Origin: Bacteroidales bacterium
GTDB lineage: Bacteria > Bacteroidota > Bacteroidia > Bacteroidales > VadinHA17
NCBI GenBank assembly: GCA_009877105.1
Contig: WXFD01000011.1
Span: 110,485-174,484 of the forward strand
Length of the DNA stretch: 64,000 nucleotides
Direction of reading: 5' to 3'
The translations under genes were made by a program, and so were the position numbers. The notes under the pieces were generated by a model. It made no database searches, had not been told where the DNA came from, and saw only the letters and a program-made list of their open reading frames with translations. Shown here piece by piece: positions 18,891 through 28,326 of this stretch; the first letter of the stretch is position 1, and each line of letters begins with the position of its first letter.

Positions 18891-19496
18891 TTATTTTATT
18901 TCCGCAGAGGGTGCCTGTTCAATAATTTTTGTTACCATTCCATCCTTCAGAATGTATTTCTCACCGCTTTCGGGACATGAAGCAGTGCCGGTGTTATCAA
19001 AATCCAGCCTGTGTCCGTATTCACTCATCCAGCCTTTTTGTCTTGCAGGATTGCCCATAACGAGTGCGTAGGGTGCAACATCCCTGGTTACTACGGCGCC
19101 GGCCCCTATAAATGCAAACCTGCCGATTCTGTTTCCGCAGACAATGGTTGCATTGGCCCCTATTGTTGCCCCCTTTTCCACAATTGTTTTAACATACTGA
19201 TCCTTTCTTGCAACTGCACTCCTGGGGTTTACTATGTTTGTGAAGACCGCCGATGGTCCGAGAAATACATCATCTTCACAAATAACCCCGGTATATACGG
19301 AAATATTGTTCTGTACCTTTACATTTCTTCCAAGCTTTACCCCGGGTGAAATGACCACGTTCTGGCCTATATTGCAATTGTCTCCTATTTCCGAACCCGA
19401 CATAACATGACTGAAATGCCAGATCTTAGTTCCCCTGCCAATCTTGCAGCCTTCATCAATTACGGCTGTCTCATGGGCAAAATATTCTTTTTCCAT
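18891..19496 (-). CDS. wbpD: UDP-3-amino-GlcNAcA N-acetyltransferase (WbpD-like)
   Basis: The 201-residue left-handed beta-helix acetyltransferase opens with AVIDEGCKIGRGTKIWHFSHV, typical of the WbpD branch, followed by regular hexapeptide repeats and a C-terminal NPARQKGWMSEYG. WbpD acetylates the C3 amino group installed by WbpE, using acetyl-CoA, in the cytoplasm. The neighbours wbpE and wbpB support this role over a generic serine or sugar acetyltransferase. Confidence 0.87.
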   Translation of the reverse strand: MEKEYFAHETAVIDEGCKIGRGTKIWHFSHVMSGSEIGDNCNIGQNVVISPGVKLGRNVKVQNNISVYTGVICEDDVFLGPSAVFTNIVNPRSAVARKDQYVKTIVEKGATIGANATIVCGNRIGRFAFIGAGAVVTRDVAPYALVMGNPARQKGWMSEYGHRLDFDNTGTASCPESGEKYILKDGMVTKIIEQAPSAEIK

Positions 19497-19498
19497 AT

Positions 19499-20632
19499 TC
19501 AGTTATTGTTAAAAAACTCCAGCACACATCCGGTAATATATTCAAGCTGTTCACGGTCCATTTCAGTGTGTACCGGTAGGGAAAGAACTTCCCTGCAAAG
19601 GGAGTTTGTTACCGGAAAATCATTTTCACCGTAACCCAGGTAGCGGTAAGCATTCTGCATGTGTAGCGGCCCCGGATAATATATCATCGATGGTATTCCC
19701 CTTTCACCGAGGTATCTTTTCAGTTCATCCCTTTTACCGCCCTTTACTTTTAGGGTATACTGGTGGAATATATGGGAGGAAAAGCTGCTTCTCAGGGGAA
19801 CCATGATGTCCTGGCACTCCTTGAAAGCTTTGTCATAGTAATCGGCTGCATGCCTCCTGGCTTCATTATAACTGTCAAGATGCCTCAGCTTCACCCTTAA
19901 TATTGCAGCCTGAAGCGTATCCAGCCTGGAATTGATTCCAACATAATTGTAATGATACCTGATTTTCATGCCATGGTTGGCAATGCTTCTTATTTTTCCT
20001 GCCAGTTCATCATCATCGGTAAACAGGGCACCGCCATCGCCGTAACAACCCAGGTTTTTGGAAGGGAAGAAGGAGGTTGTGCCTATGGTTCCGATCGTTC
20101 CTGCTTTTTTCACATTCCCGTTGCTGAAAATAAAACGGGCGCCTGTTGCCTGTGCAGCATCTTCAACTACAAAAAGATTATGGCCGGCTGCAATGCTCAA
20201 TATACTTTCCATATCGGCGCATTGTCCAAAAAGATGAACTGGAATAATTGCCCTCGTTCGGGGAGTGATGGCTTTCCTGATTGAGTCAGGTGAAATATTG
20301 AAGGTTCCGGGATCAGGATCAACAATGACCGGTTTCAGGCCGAGAAGAGCAAGTACCTCAATTGTTGCTACAAACGTAAAATTAGTGGTAATAACTTCAT
20401 CCCCGTGATTCAGCCCCAGCGACATCATGGCAATCTGAAGTGCATCGGTCCCGTTGGCACAGGAAACAACATGCCGGGCCCCGGAATATTCTTTCAACTC
20501 ATCCTCAAACATTCCGACTTCAGGCCCTTTTATAAAAGCTGTTGATTGCAGAACTGCCTGTATGGCCCTGTCAATTTCATCCTTTAGATTTTCATACTGG
20601 GCTCTCAGGTCGACCATCTGAATTTCACGCAT
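19499..20632 (-). CDS. wbpE: UDP-sugar aminotransferase (WbpE-like, DegT/DnrJ family)
   Basis: The 377-residue PLP enzyme has the family start (IQMVDLRAQYENLKDEI), the GTDAL cofactor stretch and the internal aldimine region TTSFFPSKNLGCYGDGGA with its lysine. In the WbpB/D/E pathway it transfers the amino group of glutamate to the 3-keto sugar. The glutamate-derived 2-oxoglutarate feeds WbpB, so the two reactions are usually coupled. It is first in the tight wbpE-D-B operon and divergent from the HU/SPOR gene across 194 bp. Confidence 0.88.
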   Translation of the reverse strand: MREIQMVDLRAQYENLKDEIDRAIQAVLQSTAFIKGPEVGMFEDELKEYSGARHVVSCANGTDALQIAMMSLGLNHGDEVITTNFTFVATIEVLALLGLKPVIVDPDPGTFNISPDSIRKAITPRTRAIIPVHLFGQCADMESILSIAAGHNLFVVEDAAQATGARFIFSNGNVKKAGTIGTIGTTSFFPSKNLGCYGDGGALFTDDDELAGKIRSIANHGMKIRYHYNYVGINSRLDTLQAAILRVKLRHLDSYNEARRHAADYYDKAFKECQDIMVPLRSSFSSHIFHQYTLKVKGGKRDELKRYLGERGIPSMIYYPGPLHMQNAYRYLGYGENDFPVTNSLCREVLSLPVHTEMDREQLEYITGCVLEFFNNN

Positions 20633-20826
20633 CGGAAACAGTTTTTAGCTACGAATATAATATTTTTCACCGGCTTTCGGATGAAACAGTTTCTCACTTT
20701 CATTGCCGGATAATGTTTGAAAACTCAATGATGAATGGTTCAAACTGTGTTAATAACATGCAGGCTTTTTATTAGGATGATCATGGGTATTAGTCTTAAT
20801 TTTATCCACGTTGAAAACATGAACAA

Positions 20827-21816
20827 TTGGATATAAAAGCATTCATAAGGGAATTGTTGTTCAGTTACGATTGCGTCATTGTTCCGGGCTTCGGAGGATT
20901 TATAGGCAATTATTCGCCTGCCAGGATCGACCGGACCATGGGTACATTCAGCCCCCCTGTAAGGCAGATAACCTTTAACAGAAATCTTGATCACAATGAC
21001 GGACTTCTGGTAGGTAAGATTTCAATGGCTGCCGGATTGAATTACGGTGACTCCAGGCGGAATGTTGAGGATTTTGTCAGGAATGTCAGGAGCAGGCTGG
21101 CAAAAGGAGAAACGGTGGTATTTGATCATCTTGGGACGTTTTCCCTTAATCACGAAAACAGTATCCAGTTTGAACCTGAGGCCAATCTGAACTATTATCT
21201 CGGCTCCTATGGCCTTGAATCGTTTCACATGGGCCATTATAAAGGATATGATGTAAGGAAACGCGTCAGCAGGCATATTGACAGGGATCCTGTTAGAAGA
21301 ACTTCAGTTGTGAAAAATCTTGTGCGTGCAGCCATTATGATTCCGATAGTTGCACTCCTGGTCATCGTACCTCTTAAAGATCAGTACAGCAGGAAAAGCG
21401 GGGTTGAATCTGTAACACTGAATCCCCTGGTTACTGCCGAGTTTGAAAATAACAGAAATGCCATAGACAACGACCATTCAGCAAATACCCCTGCAGTTGA
21501 AGAAATCTCTGCAAATATCACACCGGACGCTCCGGTTCCTGAGACTGGGCCTGCAAATGATGAAATCCCGGAAGTTGAAACAGGACAGAATGTTTATTAC
21601 ATAATTACGGGCAGTTTCAAATCGGAAGAGAATGCACTTTCCCATATTGATTTGCTAAGGGAGGAAGGGTTCGATCCGGAGATTATACGGGCTTCCAACG
21701 GCTTTTTCAGGGTCAACGCAATGAAATGCAGCAATATTGGAATAGCGATATCGAAAAAAGACAGTCTTTCAAGAAAATTCCCTGGGGTCTGGATAACTAA
21801 AAAGAGGCCTACTTAA
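20827..21816 (+). CDS. CCDC81-type HU and SPOR domain envelope protein
   Basis: The 329-residue protein is built of two prokaryotic CCDC81-like HU domains (about 1-65, [20 protein letters not shown], and 66-125), one membrane segment (168-183), an acidic linker and a C-terminal SPOR domain (from about 255, [16 protein letters not shown]). SPOR domains bind peptidoglycan stripped of stem peptides at division sites. The HU-like part would face the cytoplasm. The start is TTG: a stop lies in frame at 20812. An ATG at 20819 opens a different five-codon frame (MNNWI) that overlaps the TTG. It overlaps convergent metG by 8 bp. Confidence 0.88.
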   Translation: MDIKAFIRELLFSYDCVIVPGFGGFIGNYSPARIDRTMGTFSPPVRQITFNRNLDHNDGLLVGKISMAAGLNYGDSRRNVEDFVRNVRSRLAKGETVVFDHLGTFSLNHENSIQFEPEANLNYYLGSYGLESFHMGHYKGYDVRKRVSRHIDRDPVRRTSVVKNLVRAAIMIPIVALLVIVPLKDQYSRKSGVESVTLNPLVTAEFENNRNAIDNDHSANTPAVEEISANITPDAPVPETGPANDEIPEVETGQNVYYIITGSFKSEENALSHIDLLREEGFDPEIIRASNGFFRVNAMKCSNIGIAISKKDSLSRKFPGVWITKKRPT

Positions 21817-23842
21817 TAATACTTCCGTTACCGGTTTTCTCAGCCGGTGATACCAGAACCAATTTCCCCCCGCTGTCTTCGGCCATCAGTATCATTCCTT
21901 TGGATTCAATTCCTTTTATTTTCCTGGGCTCAAGGTTTGCAACGATAGAGATCTGTTTTCCTACAAGATCATCGGGCTGAAAATATTCAGCTATTCCCGA
22001 AACAATTGTACGGGTATCGATTCCGGTATCAATGGTGAGTTTTAGCAACTTAGTCGTACGGGGTACTTTTTCGGCTTCCAGGACCGTGGCCGTTCTTATG
22101 TCGATACGCGAGAAAAGATCAAATGATACCGTTTCCTTTGGAGGAATTACTGTAGTACCGGTATCGTTATTGGTCTTCAGTGAAGCCCTGAGCTTGTTTA
22201 TCTGCTTTTCAATAACGTCATCTTCAATTTTCTCAAAAAGAAGCCCGGGTTTTTTTATTGCATGTCCGGGAGGAATAAGGTCACTTCTGCCCGCTTCTGC
22301 CCAGCTGAATTTTCCGCAGTTCAGCCATCCTCTCAGCTTCTTAGTGGTAAAAGGAAGAAATGGTTCGAGGATGATGGTCAGATTGGCAGTTATCTGGAGG
22401 GCAATATTGATAATGGTTTTAACTTTCTCAGGATCCGACTTATGGATCTTCCATGGTTCTGTATCAGCCAGGTATTTGTTCCCCAGCCTGGCCAGATTCA
22501 TTGCTTCCCTGAGTGCATCCCTGAATCTGAATGATTCGAGGCTGGGTTCGATATTATTCCTGATCCGCTCAATTTCCGAAAGTACCTTCTCATCGTAATC
22601 GTCTGTTTTGCTTCGAGCCGGTGCGATGCCTCCGAAATAATTATTCGTCAGGACAAGGGAGCGGTTTACAAAGTTACCCAGTATGGCAACCAGTTCATTG
22701 TTGTTTTTGGCCTGAAAGTCCTTCCACATGAAATCACTATCTTTTGTTTCAGGCATGTTTGTGCAGAGAACGTAACGAAGTACATCCTGTTTGCCCGGAA
22801 ATTCCTCAAGATATTCATGGAGCCATACTGCCCAGTTGCGTGAAGTTGAAATCTTGTCATTTTCCAGATTAAGAAACTCGTTTGCTGGTACGTTTTCCGG
22901 CAGAATAAACGATCCCTCCGCCTTGAGCATGGCCGGGAATATGATACAGTGGAATACAATATTGTCTTTACCGATAAAATGGATCAGTTTTGTATCAGGA
23001 TCTTTCCAGTATTTTTCCCATTCAGGGGTAAGCTCCTTGGTTGCAGAGATATAACCAATGGGCGCATCGAACCATACGTAAAGGACTTTTCCACCGGCTC
23101 CGTCAACCGGCACGGGAATGCCCCAGTCGAGATCACGGCTCACCGCCCTTGGCTGAAGGCCCTGTTCGAGCCACGACTTGCACTGCCCGTAAACATTGGT
23201 CTTCCATTCCTTGTGTCCCTCAAGTATCCACTCCCTGAGCCAACCCTCATACTTGTCGAGAGGAAGGTACCAGTGGAGAGTTTCCCTGAGAACGGGTTTG
23301 CTTCCGCTTATTGTGGAGTGAGGGTTGATAAGTTCCGTTGGACTCAGGGACGTACCGCATTTTTCACACTGATCTCCATAGGCGTTTTCATTACCGCATT
23401 GCGGGCAGGTTCCCACAATATACCTGTCGGCCAGGAAACAGCCTGCTTCCTCGTCGTAATATTGCTCCGTTACTTTTTCGGTAAATTCGCCTTTATTGTA
23501 CAGAGTGAGAAAAAAGTCCGAAGCTGTTTCATAGTGTACCTTGTTTGATGTACGGGAATAAATGTCAAACGCGATTCCAAAATCCTCAAAAGCCTTCTTG
23601 TTGAGTTCATGGTACCTGTCTACAACCTCCTTCGGCGTTATTCCTTCCGTACGGGCCTTAAGTGTTATGGGTACACCATGTTCATCCGACGCACATATTG
23701 AAAGAACATCCTGACCTTTTAGCCTGAGATACCGGGTATAAATGTCAGAAGGTACATAAACACCCGCCAGATGACCTATGTGTAAGGGGCCGTTGGCATA
23801 GGGCAGGGCAGAAGTAATCAGGTGCCTTTTAAAACTTTTCAT
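21809..23842 (-). CDS. metG: Methionyl-tRNA synthetase
   Basis: The 677-residue class I synthetase charges tRNA-Met. Visible are the HIGH motif in [15 protein letters not shown] (near residue 20), a zinc knuckle ([18 protein letters not shown]), and the KMSKS-equivalent KISTS loop in [15 protein letters not shown]-terminal Trbp111/EMAP tRNA-binding domain follows ([14 protein letters not shown] onward), so this is the long dimeric form typical of Bacteroidota. Confidence 0.97.
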   Translation of the reverse strand: MKSFKRHLITSALPYANGPLHIGHLAGVYVPSDIYTRYLRLKGQDVLSICASDEHGVPITLKARTEGITPKEVVDRYHELNKKAFEDFGIAFDIYSRTSNKVHYETASDFFLTLYNKGEFTEKVTEQYYDEEAGCFLADRYIVGTCPQCGNENAYGDQCEKCGTSLSPTELINPHSTISGSKPVLRETLHWYLPLDKYEGWLREWILEGHKEWKTNVYGQCKSWLEQGLQPRAVSRDLDWGIPVPVDGAGGKVLYVWFDAPIGYISATKELTPEWEKYWKDPDTKLIHFIGKDNIVFHCIIFPAMLKAEGSFILPENVPANEFLNLENDKISTSRNWAVWLHEYLEEFPGKQDVLRYVLCTNMPETKDSDFMWKDFQAKNNNELVAILGNFVNRSLVLTNNYFGGIAPARSKTDDYDEKVLSEIERIRNNIEPSLESFRFRDALREAMNLARLGNKYLADTEPWKIHKSDPEKVKTIINIALQITANLTIILEPFLPFTTKKLRGWLNCGKFSWAEAGRSDLIPPGHAIKKPGLLFEKIEDDVIEKQINKLRASLKTNNDTGTTVIPPKETVSFDLFSRIDIRTATVLEAEKVPRTTKLLKLTIDTGIDTRTIVSGIAEYFQPDDLVGKQISIVANLEPRKIKGIESKGMILMAEDSGGKLVLVSPAEKTGNGSIIK

Positions 23843-24041
23843 GGGTGAGGAGAATTGTTAATTGTTAAACGGAACCTGTGTTTTAAAAAAGTAATCCTGT
23901 TTTTTCATTCTTAAAACCTGTCAGGCTTCATCATCCGAATCTGATTTATCGTTTCAAAAAAATTGTTCAAAGATAATGTTTATTTCAGGACTTGGATCAG
24001 GTAGCATTATGAGTTATTTTTACATGAGATAAGATTTTATT

Positions 24042-24956
24042 ATGCCAATGAATAAGATTGAACCTCTGCTGCTGAAGAAGGGTGATAAGGTTGGTCTCAT
24101 ATCGCCTGCATGGGCCATTGATGAGGACAAAGCCGGCAAGGCAGTTGCCTTCCTGGAAGAATGGGGACTGAAGGTTGTTCCGGGCAGGAATTTGCTTAAA
24201 AGATGGGGGCCCTTTGCCGGCACGGATGAAGAACGAGCCAGTGACCTCCAGATTATGATTGATGATCCGGCGGTTAAGGCAGTTTTCTGTTCCAGGGGAG
24301 GTTACGGCACATTAAGAATCATCGGGAAAACGGATTTCGCACCGTTGAAAAGATCCCCCAAATGGTTTGTCGGTTTCAGCGATATAACAGTTATTCACAT
24401 GTGGCTTAATGAAGTATGCGGCATTGTCTCGGTTCATGGAGAGATGCCGCTCAATTATTACGAAAGCGGTAAGACAGATGAGACTTTTGTTTCACTGCAC
24501 AATGTTTTATTCGGAGGCAATACAACGATCAGCTGGACGGGAAGGACTTACAGGTTCAGGGAAATGACCGGTGAAGTGACCGGGGGTAACTTATCATTGA
24601 TTTACAGTCTTATCGGCACCAGGGCAGAGCCCAGAACCAGGGGCAGGATACTTTTTATTGAGGATACGGGAGAGTATCTGTATCATCTCGACAGGATGAT
24701 TTCATCGCTGAAACTTGCAGGCAAGCTTGGCCGTATTGAAGGTCTGATTGTCGGCGGTCTCGACAGGATGGAAGATACAAAAATATCATGGGGCATTACT
24801 CCGGAAGAAGTAATAAAGGATGCTGTTCGTGAGTTCTCTTTTCCGGTTGTTTTTGATTTCCCTGCCGGTCATATTCCCGATAACAGGGCGTTTTACATAG
24901 GAAGGAATGCCAGAATCACTTCCGACGGAAAAAGAGTGTCAATGACATTTATCTGA
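24042..24956 (+). CDS. S66 family LD-carboxypeptidase
   Basis: The 304-residue serine peptidase is of the LdcA/MccF family. The likely nucleophile is Ser113 in GFSD, with the glutamate in LFIEDTGEYLYHLDRM and the histidine near 277 in PAGHIPDN completing the Ser-Glu-His triad. SRGGYGTLR is also conserved. Family members remove the terminal D-Ala from murein tetrapeptides during recycling, or cleave microcin-type peptidyl nucleotides; no signal peptide is visible, which favours cytoplasmic muropeptide recycling. It stands alone between metG and ald. Confidence 0.9.
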   Translation: MPMNKIEPLLLKKGDKVGLISPAWAIDEDKAGKAVAFLEEWGLKVVPGRNLLKRWGPFAGTDEERASDLQIMIDDPAVKAVFCSRGGYGTLRIIGKTDFAPLKRSPKWFVGFSDITVIHMWLNEVCGIVSVHGEMPLNYYESGKTDETFVSLHNVLFGGNTTISWTGRTYRFREMTGEVTGGNLSLIYSLIGTRAEPRTRGRILFIEDTGEYLYHLDRMISSLKLAGKLGRIEGLIVGGLDRMEDTKISWGITPEEVIKDAVREFSFPVVFDFPAGHIPDNRAFYIGRNARITSDGKRVSMTFI

Positions 24957-25052
24957 CCATGGGAAGCTGTTTATGATTATCCTTGAGGCAGGAATTTGGC
25001 TATTCGCCCCGGAGGTTGACTTATCTGGTTTTATTCAGGCACGGCTTTTTTC

Positions 25053-26276
25053 TCAGAAGGCCGAAATAAGTAAATTAAGGTCCTTGGATATCATCCCGAA
25101 TTTCTGACCCAGTGTTTCATTTGTAAGAATGCCATTGAAAAGATAGACTCCGTTGCGGATCCCCGGGTCATTTTTTAGCAGTTGGGTTATGCCCCCGGAC
25201 TCTGCAAAATTCTGAAAGAGCGGATTGAAGATATTGCTTAGTGCGATTGATGCCGTACGTGCCATTCTTGAAGGCAGGTTCCAGGCGGAAAAATGGATTA
25301 CGCCATGTTTTTCATACACCGGATCGCGAAGTGGCCTGCATTCGGTTGTTTCGATACAGCCGCCGCGATCGATGCTGAGATCGATAACTACTGCTCCTTT
25401 TTTCATGGTTTTCACCATATCTTCGGTGATGTAATATCTCGGACGCAGATCTTCCAGTTCTATGGCGCCTATAAGAACATCGGCCGATTTTAATACCTTT
25501 TTCAGAACCTGGGGATGCAGAACTGAGGTTTGAAGCCTTTGGCCGATCTTGTTCTGGAATTTTTTCAGGTTAAAAAGTGATTTGTCGAAGATCCTGACCT
25601 GGGAGCCCAGACCCAGGGCCGCACGGGCAGCATATTCGCCGGCGGTATTGGCTCCGATTATGACAACCTCTGTCGGAGTGACGCCGGTTATTCCACCCAG
25701 CAGGACTCCCTTGCCTCCAAGGTGGTTGCTGAGGTAATCCGATGCAACCAGAATGGAGGTTACTCCGTTTATCTCGCTCATCGATTCCACAACAGGCATA
25801 ACGTCATTACTGTCCTTGATTTTTTCCAGGGCGACAGCTGTAACCTTTTTCCGGATAAGCTTTTCCAGTATCTCCTCACTGAGCGCGAGAACATTCAGGA
25901 ACGACATAACCAGCTGATCACCTTTAAGATAATCGACTTCCTGAAGAGTGAAAGGTGCTACTTTGATCACTGCGTCAGCGCTGAAGACTCGTTCAGGGGA
26001 ATCTGTAATTACAGCTCCGTTTTCGCTGTAATCCTTATCAGAATAATTTGCACCGGTACCGGCACCTTTCTGCACAATGACTTCATTGTCGTTTTCCACG
26101 AGAATATTCACGGCTTCAGGTGTCAGGGCCACTCTTTTCTCATCATTCTTCCTGTCGGACGGTATACCTATCGTTATCCGCCTGTGCCTGACAGCCGTTT
26201 CAAGCTGTTCCTCCTTCGGCATTAAGGAAGCGTTTCCGAAACTGATTCTGCCGCTCTTGTTTTTAATATTCATCAT
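25053..26276 (-). CDS. ald: Alanine dehydrogenase
   Basis: The 407-residue protein belongs to the alanine dehydrogenase/transhydrogenase-alpha family. The N-terminal substrate domain opens with ITIGIPSDRKNDEKRVALTPEAV, and the NAD-binding fold is GANTAGEYAARAALGLGSQVRIFD. GGCIETTECRPLRDPVYEKHGV lies near the active site. The enzyme interconverts L-alanine and pyruvate plus ammonia. An extra 30-residue N-terminal stretch precedes the family start. It is the last gene of the 11-gene minus-strand run, 61 bp after tsaE. Confidence 0.88.
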   Translation of the reverse strand: MMNIKNKSGRISFGNASLMPKEEQLETAVRHRRITIGIPSDRKNDEKRVALTPEAVNILVENDNEVIVQKGAGTGANYSDKDYSENGAVITDSPERVFSADAVIKVAPFTLQEVDYLKGDQLVMSFLNVLALSEEILEKLIRKKVTAVALEKIKDSNDVMPVVESMSEINGVTSILVASDYLSNHLGGKGVLLGGITGVTPTEVVIIGANTAGEYAARAALGLGSQVRIFDKSLFNLKKFQNKIGQRLQTSVLHPQVLKKVLKSADVLIGAIELEDLRPRYYITEDMVKTMKKGAVVIDLSIDRGGCIETTECRPLRDPVYEKHGVIHFSAWNLPSRMARTASIALSNIFNPLFQNFAESGGITQLLKNDPGIRNGVYLFNGILTNETLGQKFGMISKDLNLLISAF

Positions 26277-26337
26277 GAGAAAAGGGTTATTTCATCAAAG
26301 TTAAAAAAATTGAAATTAGAAGCAAAATCAGTTCATT

Positions 26338-26751
26338 TCATGTAAGTTCAAGTATCCTCTGTTCATTTTCTCCGACAGTTATCTTAATCCTTGCGGTATC
26401 GGCAGGAAGGATTTCTTCTATCTGTTCGGGCCATTCAATAAAGCAGTAGGCTCCGCTGTAAAAATACTCTTCTATCCCGAAATCGTATGCCTCCCCTGTT
26501 TTCTTTATCCTGTAGAAATCCATGTGGTACAGGGGATTGCCCGATGTGGTTTTATACTCATTTATCAGGGTGAATGTCGGGCTCGTAATCTGATCGGTTG
26601 CATTAAGTGAGCGGCACACGGCCTTTATTATTGTAGTCTTACCCGCACCCATTGGTCCGTAGAATGCAAGGATTCTTTTTCCCTTTGTGTATTCAAGAAG
26701 TTTTTTTGCAGCACTCTGAAGTTGCCTCCTGCTTTCAATGATTATTCTCAT
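26338..26751 (-). CDS. tsaE: tRNA threonylcarbamoyladenosine biosynthesis ATPase TsaE
   Basis: The 137-residue P-loop ATPase is needed with TsaB, TsaC and TsaD for the t6A37 tRNA modification. Walker A is GPMGAGKTTIIKAV; SPTFTLINEYKT, YHMDFYRI and FIEWPEQIEEILP are all family signatures. The ATG at 26751 follows a GTG one codon upstream that could also start. It lies 18 bp after porX, so it is probably on the same transcript. Confidence 0.95.
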   Translation of the reverse strand: MRIIIESRRQLQSAAKKLLEYTKGKRILAFYGPMGAGKTTIIKAVCRSLNATDQITSPTFTLINEYKTTSGNPLYHMDFYRIKKTGEAYDFGIEEYFYSGAYCFIEWPEQIEEILPADTARIKITVGENEQRILELT

Positions 26752-26769
26752 CACTGGCCCCCCCGGCTG

Positions 26770-28326
26770 TTATGACACTGGCTCCAGGCAGGCTACGGGA
26801 AGCATTATCTCCTGCATTGAGATGCCGCCGTGCTGGAAAGTATCCTTATAGTAACCTGCATAATAGTTGAAGTTGTTCTGGTAAACCAGGTAATCCTTGT
26901 TAAGGGCAAAAATATATTTTGATGTAATGTTTGTTTTTGGTAATCCGGCCTTTTCAGGAAATCTCACCTCAAAAACTTCCCGGGGATTGTAATCCAGATT
27001 CCTTCCCATTTTATACCGTAGATTGAATGAGGTTTTACGGTCACCTATGACCTTTATGGGGTTCTGTACCCTGATGGTGCCATGATCGGTACTGAATATG
27101 ATCCTGACATTCTGTGAGGAAAGGGTAACAAGAAGTTCAAAAAGAGGGGAATGTACAAACCACGACCTTGTCAGGCTGCGATAAGCTCTTTCATCATTTG
27201 CCAGTTCCTTGATAAAACCTATCTCTGTCCTGGCATGGGAGAGCATGTCGACGAAGTTATAGACAAGAATATTTATATCATTGTCCATAAGTTGCCTGAG
27301 CTTGTCATTTACCCGTCTTCCCTCGAGATTGCTGCTTATCTTGTTGTATGACCATTTGTACCTGAATCCTTTCCTGGTAAGCTGATATTTGAAAAGCTCC
27401 TCCTCATAATTGTTTTTTCCTTCATCCTGATCATCGTCTACCCAGAAATCCGGTAATATGGCAGCTATTGCCGAAGGCATCAGTCCGGCAAAAATGGCAT
27501 TCCGGCTGAACTGGGTGGCGGAGGGAAGGATGCTGAAATATATATCCTCATCAATAATCCTGAATAATCCCGATAATTCGGCGGAAATGGTTTTCCACTG
27601 GTCGAAACGGAGATTGTCAATCAATATGAAAAAAAGAGGCCTTCCCTGTTCGACATTTGGGAAGATCTTTTTTGTAAACAACATGGGTGAAAGGACCGGT
27701 TTGTTACTCGCCTCCGGGTCAAGCCACGACAGGTAGTTACTGGTTATGTATTTAATAAATGCATTATTTGCATCATTCTCCTGCATCCGGAGGATTTCAC
27801 TCATACCGGGATCTGTTGATTTCTCCAGTTCAGATTCCCAGAATGTAATTTTCCTGTACAGCTCGGCCCAGTCGGTATGTGTCTGCGCTGAGGATATCAT
27901 GTTCCCGATCCGGCTGAATTCCTGACGGTAGTTGATAGTTGTCTTTTCCGTAACCAGCCTTTTTTGTTCGGTGATCCTTTTTATTGCAAGCAGGATCTGA
28001 TTCGGCTTTACGGGTTTGATAAGATAATCGGCAATCTCGGATCCGATTGCGGCCTCCATTATACCTTCCTCCTCGTGCTTCGTGATCATAACCACAGGTA
28101 TATCGGTGCGGATTTCCTTAATGAGCCTCAGCGTCTCTATCCCGCTGATACCGGGCATATTCTCATCGAGGAAAATGAGGTCATAAGGGTTTTGCTTTAC
28201 AAGATCGATGGTATCGGTACCGTTTGAGCAGGTATCAATCTCATAGCCCTTGTCCTTAAGAAAGAAGATATGCGGCTTTAACGCTTCAATTTCATCGTCT
28301 GTCCACAAAATTCGGATCTTTCTCAT
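26770..28326 (-). CDS. porX: PorX, T9SS response regulator with PglZ phosphatase domain
   Basis: The 518-residue protein has an N-terminal CheY-like receiver (1-120) with acidic pocket DDE (10-12), phospho-acceptor Asp54 in LIFLDENMPG and the lysine of YLIKPVKPNQ. A helical linker and a large alkaline-phosphatase-superfamily (PglZ) domain follow, with LFFILIDNLRFDQWK, VYNFVDMLSHAR and IFSTDHGTIRV supplying metal-site residues. This layout is that of PorX, which with the sensor PorY and a sigma factor controls type IX secretion genes in P. gingivalis. Its ATG overlaps the porW stop as ATGA. PorY is not in the window. Confidence 0.94.
   Translation of the reverse strand: MRKIRILWTDDEIEALKPHIFFLKDKGYEIDTCSNGTDTIDLVKQNPYDLIFLDENMPGISGIETLRLIKEIRTDIPVVMITKHEEEGIMEAAIGSEIADYLIKPVKPNQILLAIKRITEQKRLVTEKTTINYRQEFSRIGNMISSAQTHTDWAELYRKITFWESELEKSTDPGMSEILRMQENDANNAFIKYITSNYLSWLDPEASNKPVLSPMLFTKKIFPNVEQGRPLFFILIDNLRFDQWKTISAELSGLFRIIDEDIYFSILPSATQFSRNAIFAGLMPSAIAAILPDFWVDDDQDEGKNNYEEELFKYQLTRKGFRYKWSYNKISSNLEGRRVNDKLRQLMDNDINILVYNFVDMLSHARTEIGFIKELANDERAYRSLTRSWFVHSPLFELLVTLSSQNVRIIFSTDHGTIRVQNPIKVIGDRKTSFNLRYKMGRNLDYNPREVFEVRFPEKAGLPKTNITSKYIFALNKDYLVYQNNFNYYAGYYKDTFQHGGISMQEIMLPVACLEPVS

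Noticed and set aside
22032..22959. Several antisense frames (60-190 codons) opposite metG
   Set aside because: metG is intact with all motifs over this range, and the antisense translations are low in recognisable structure.
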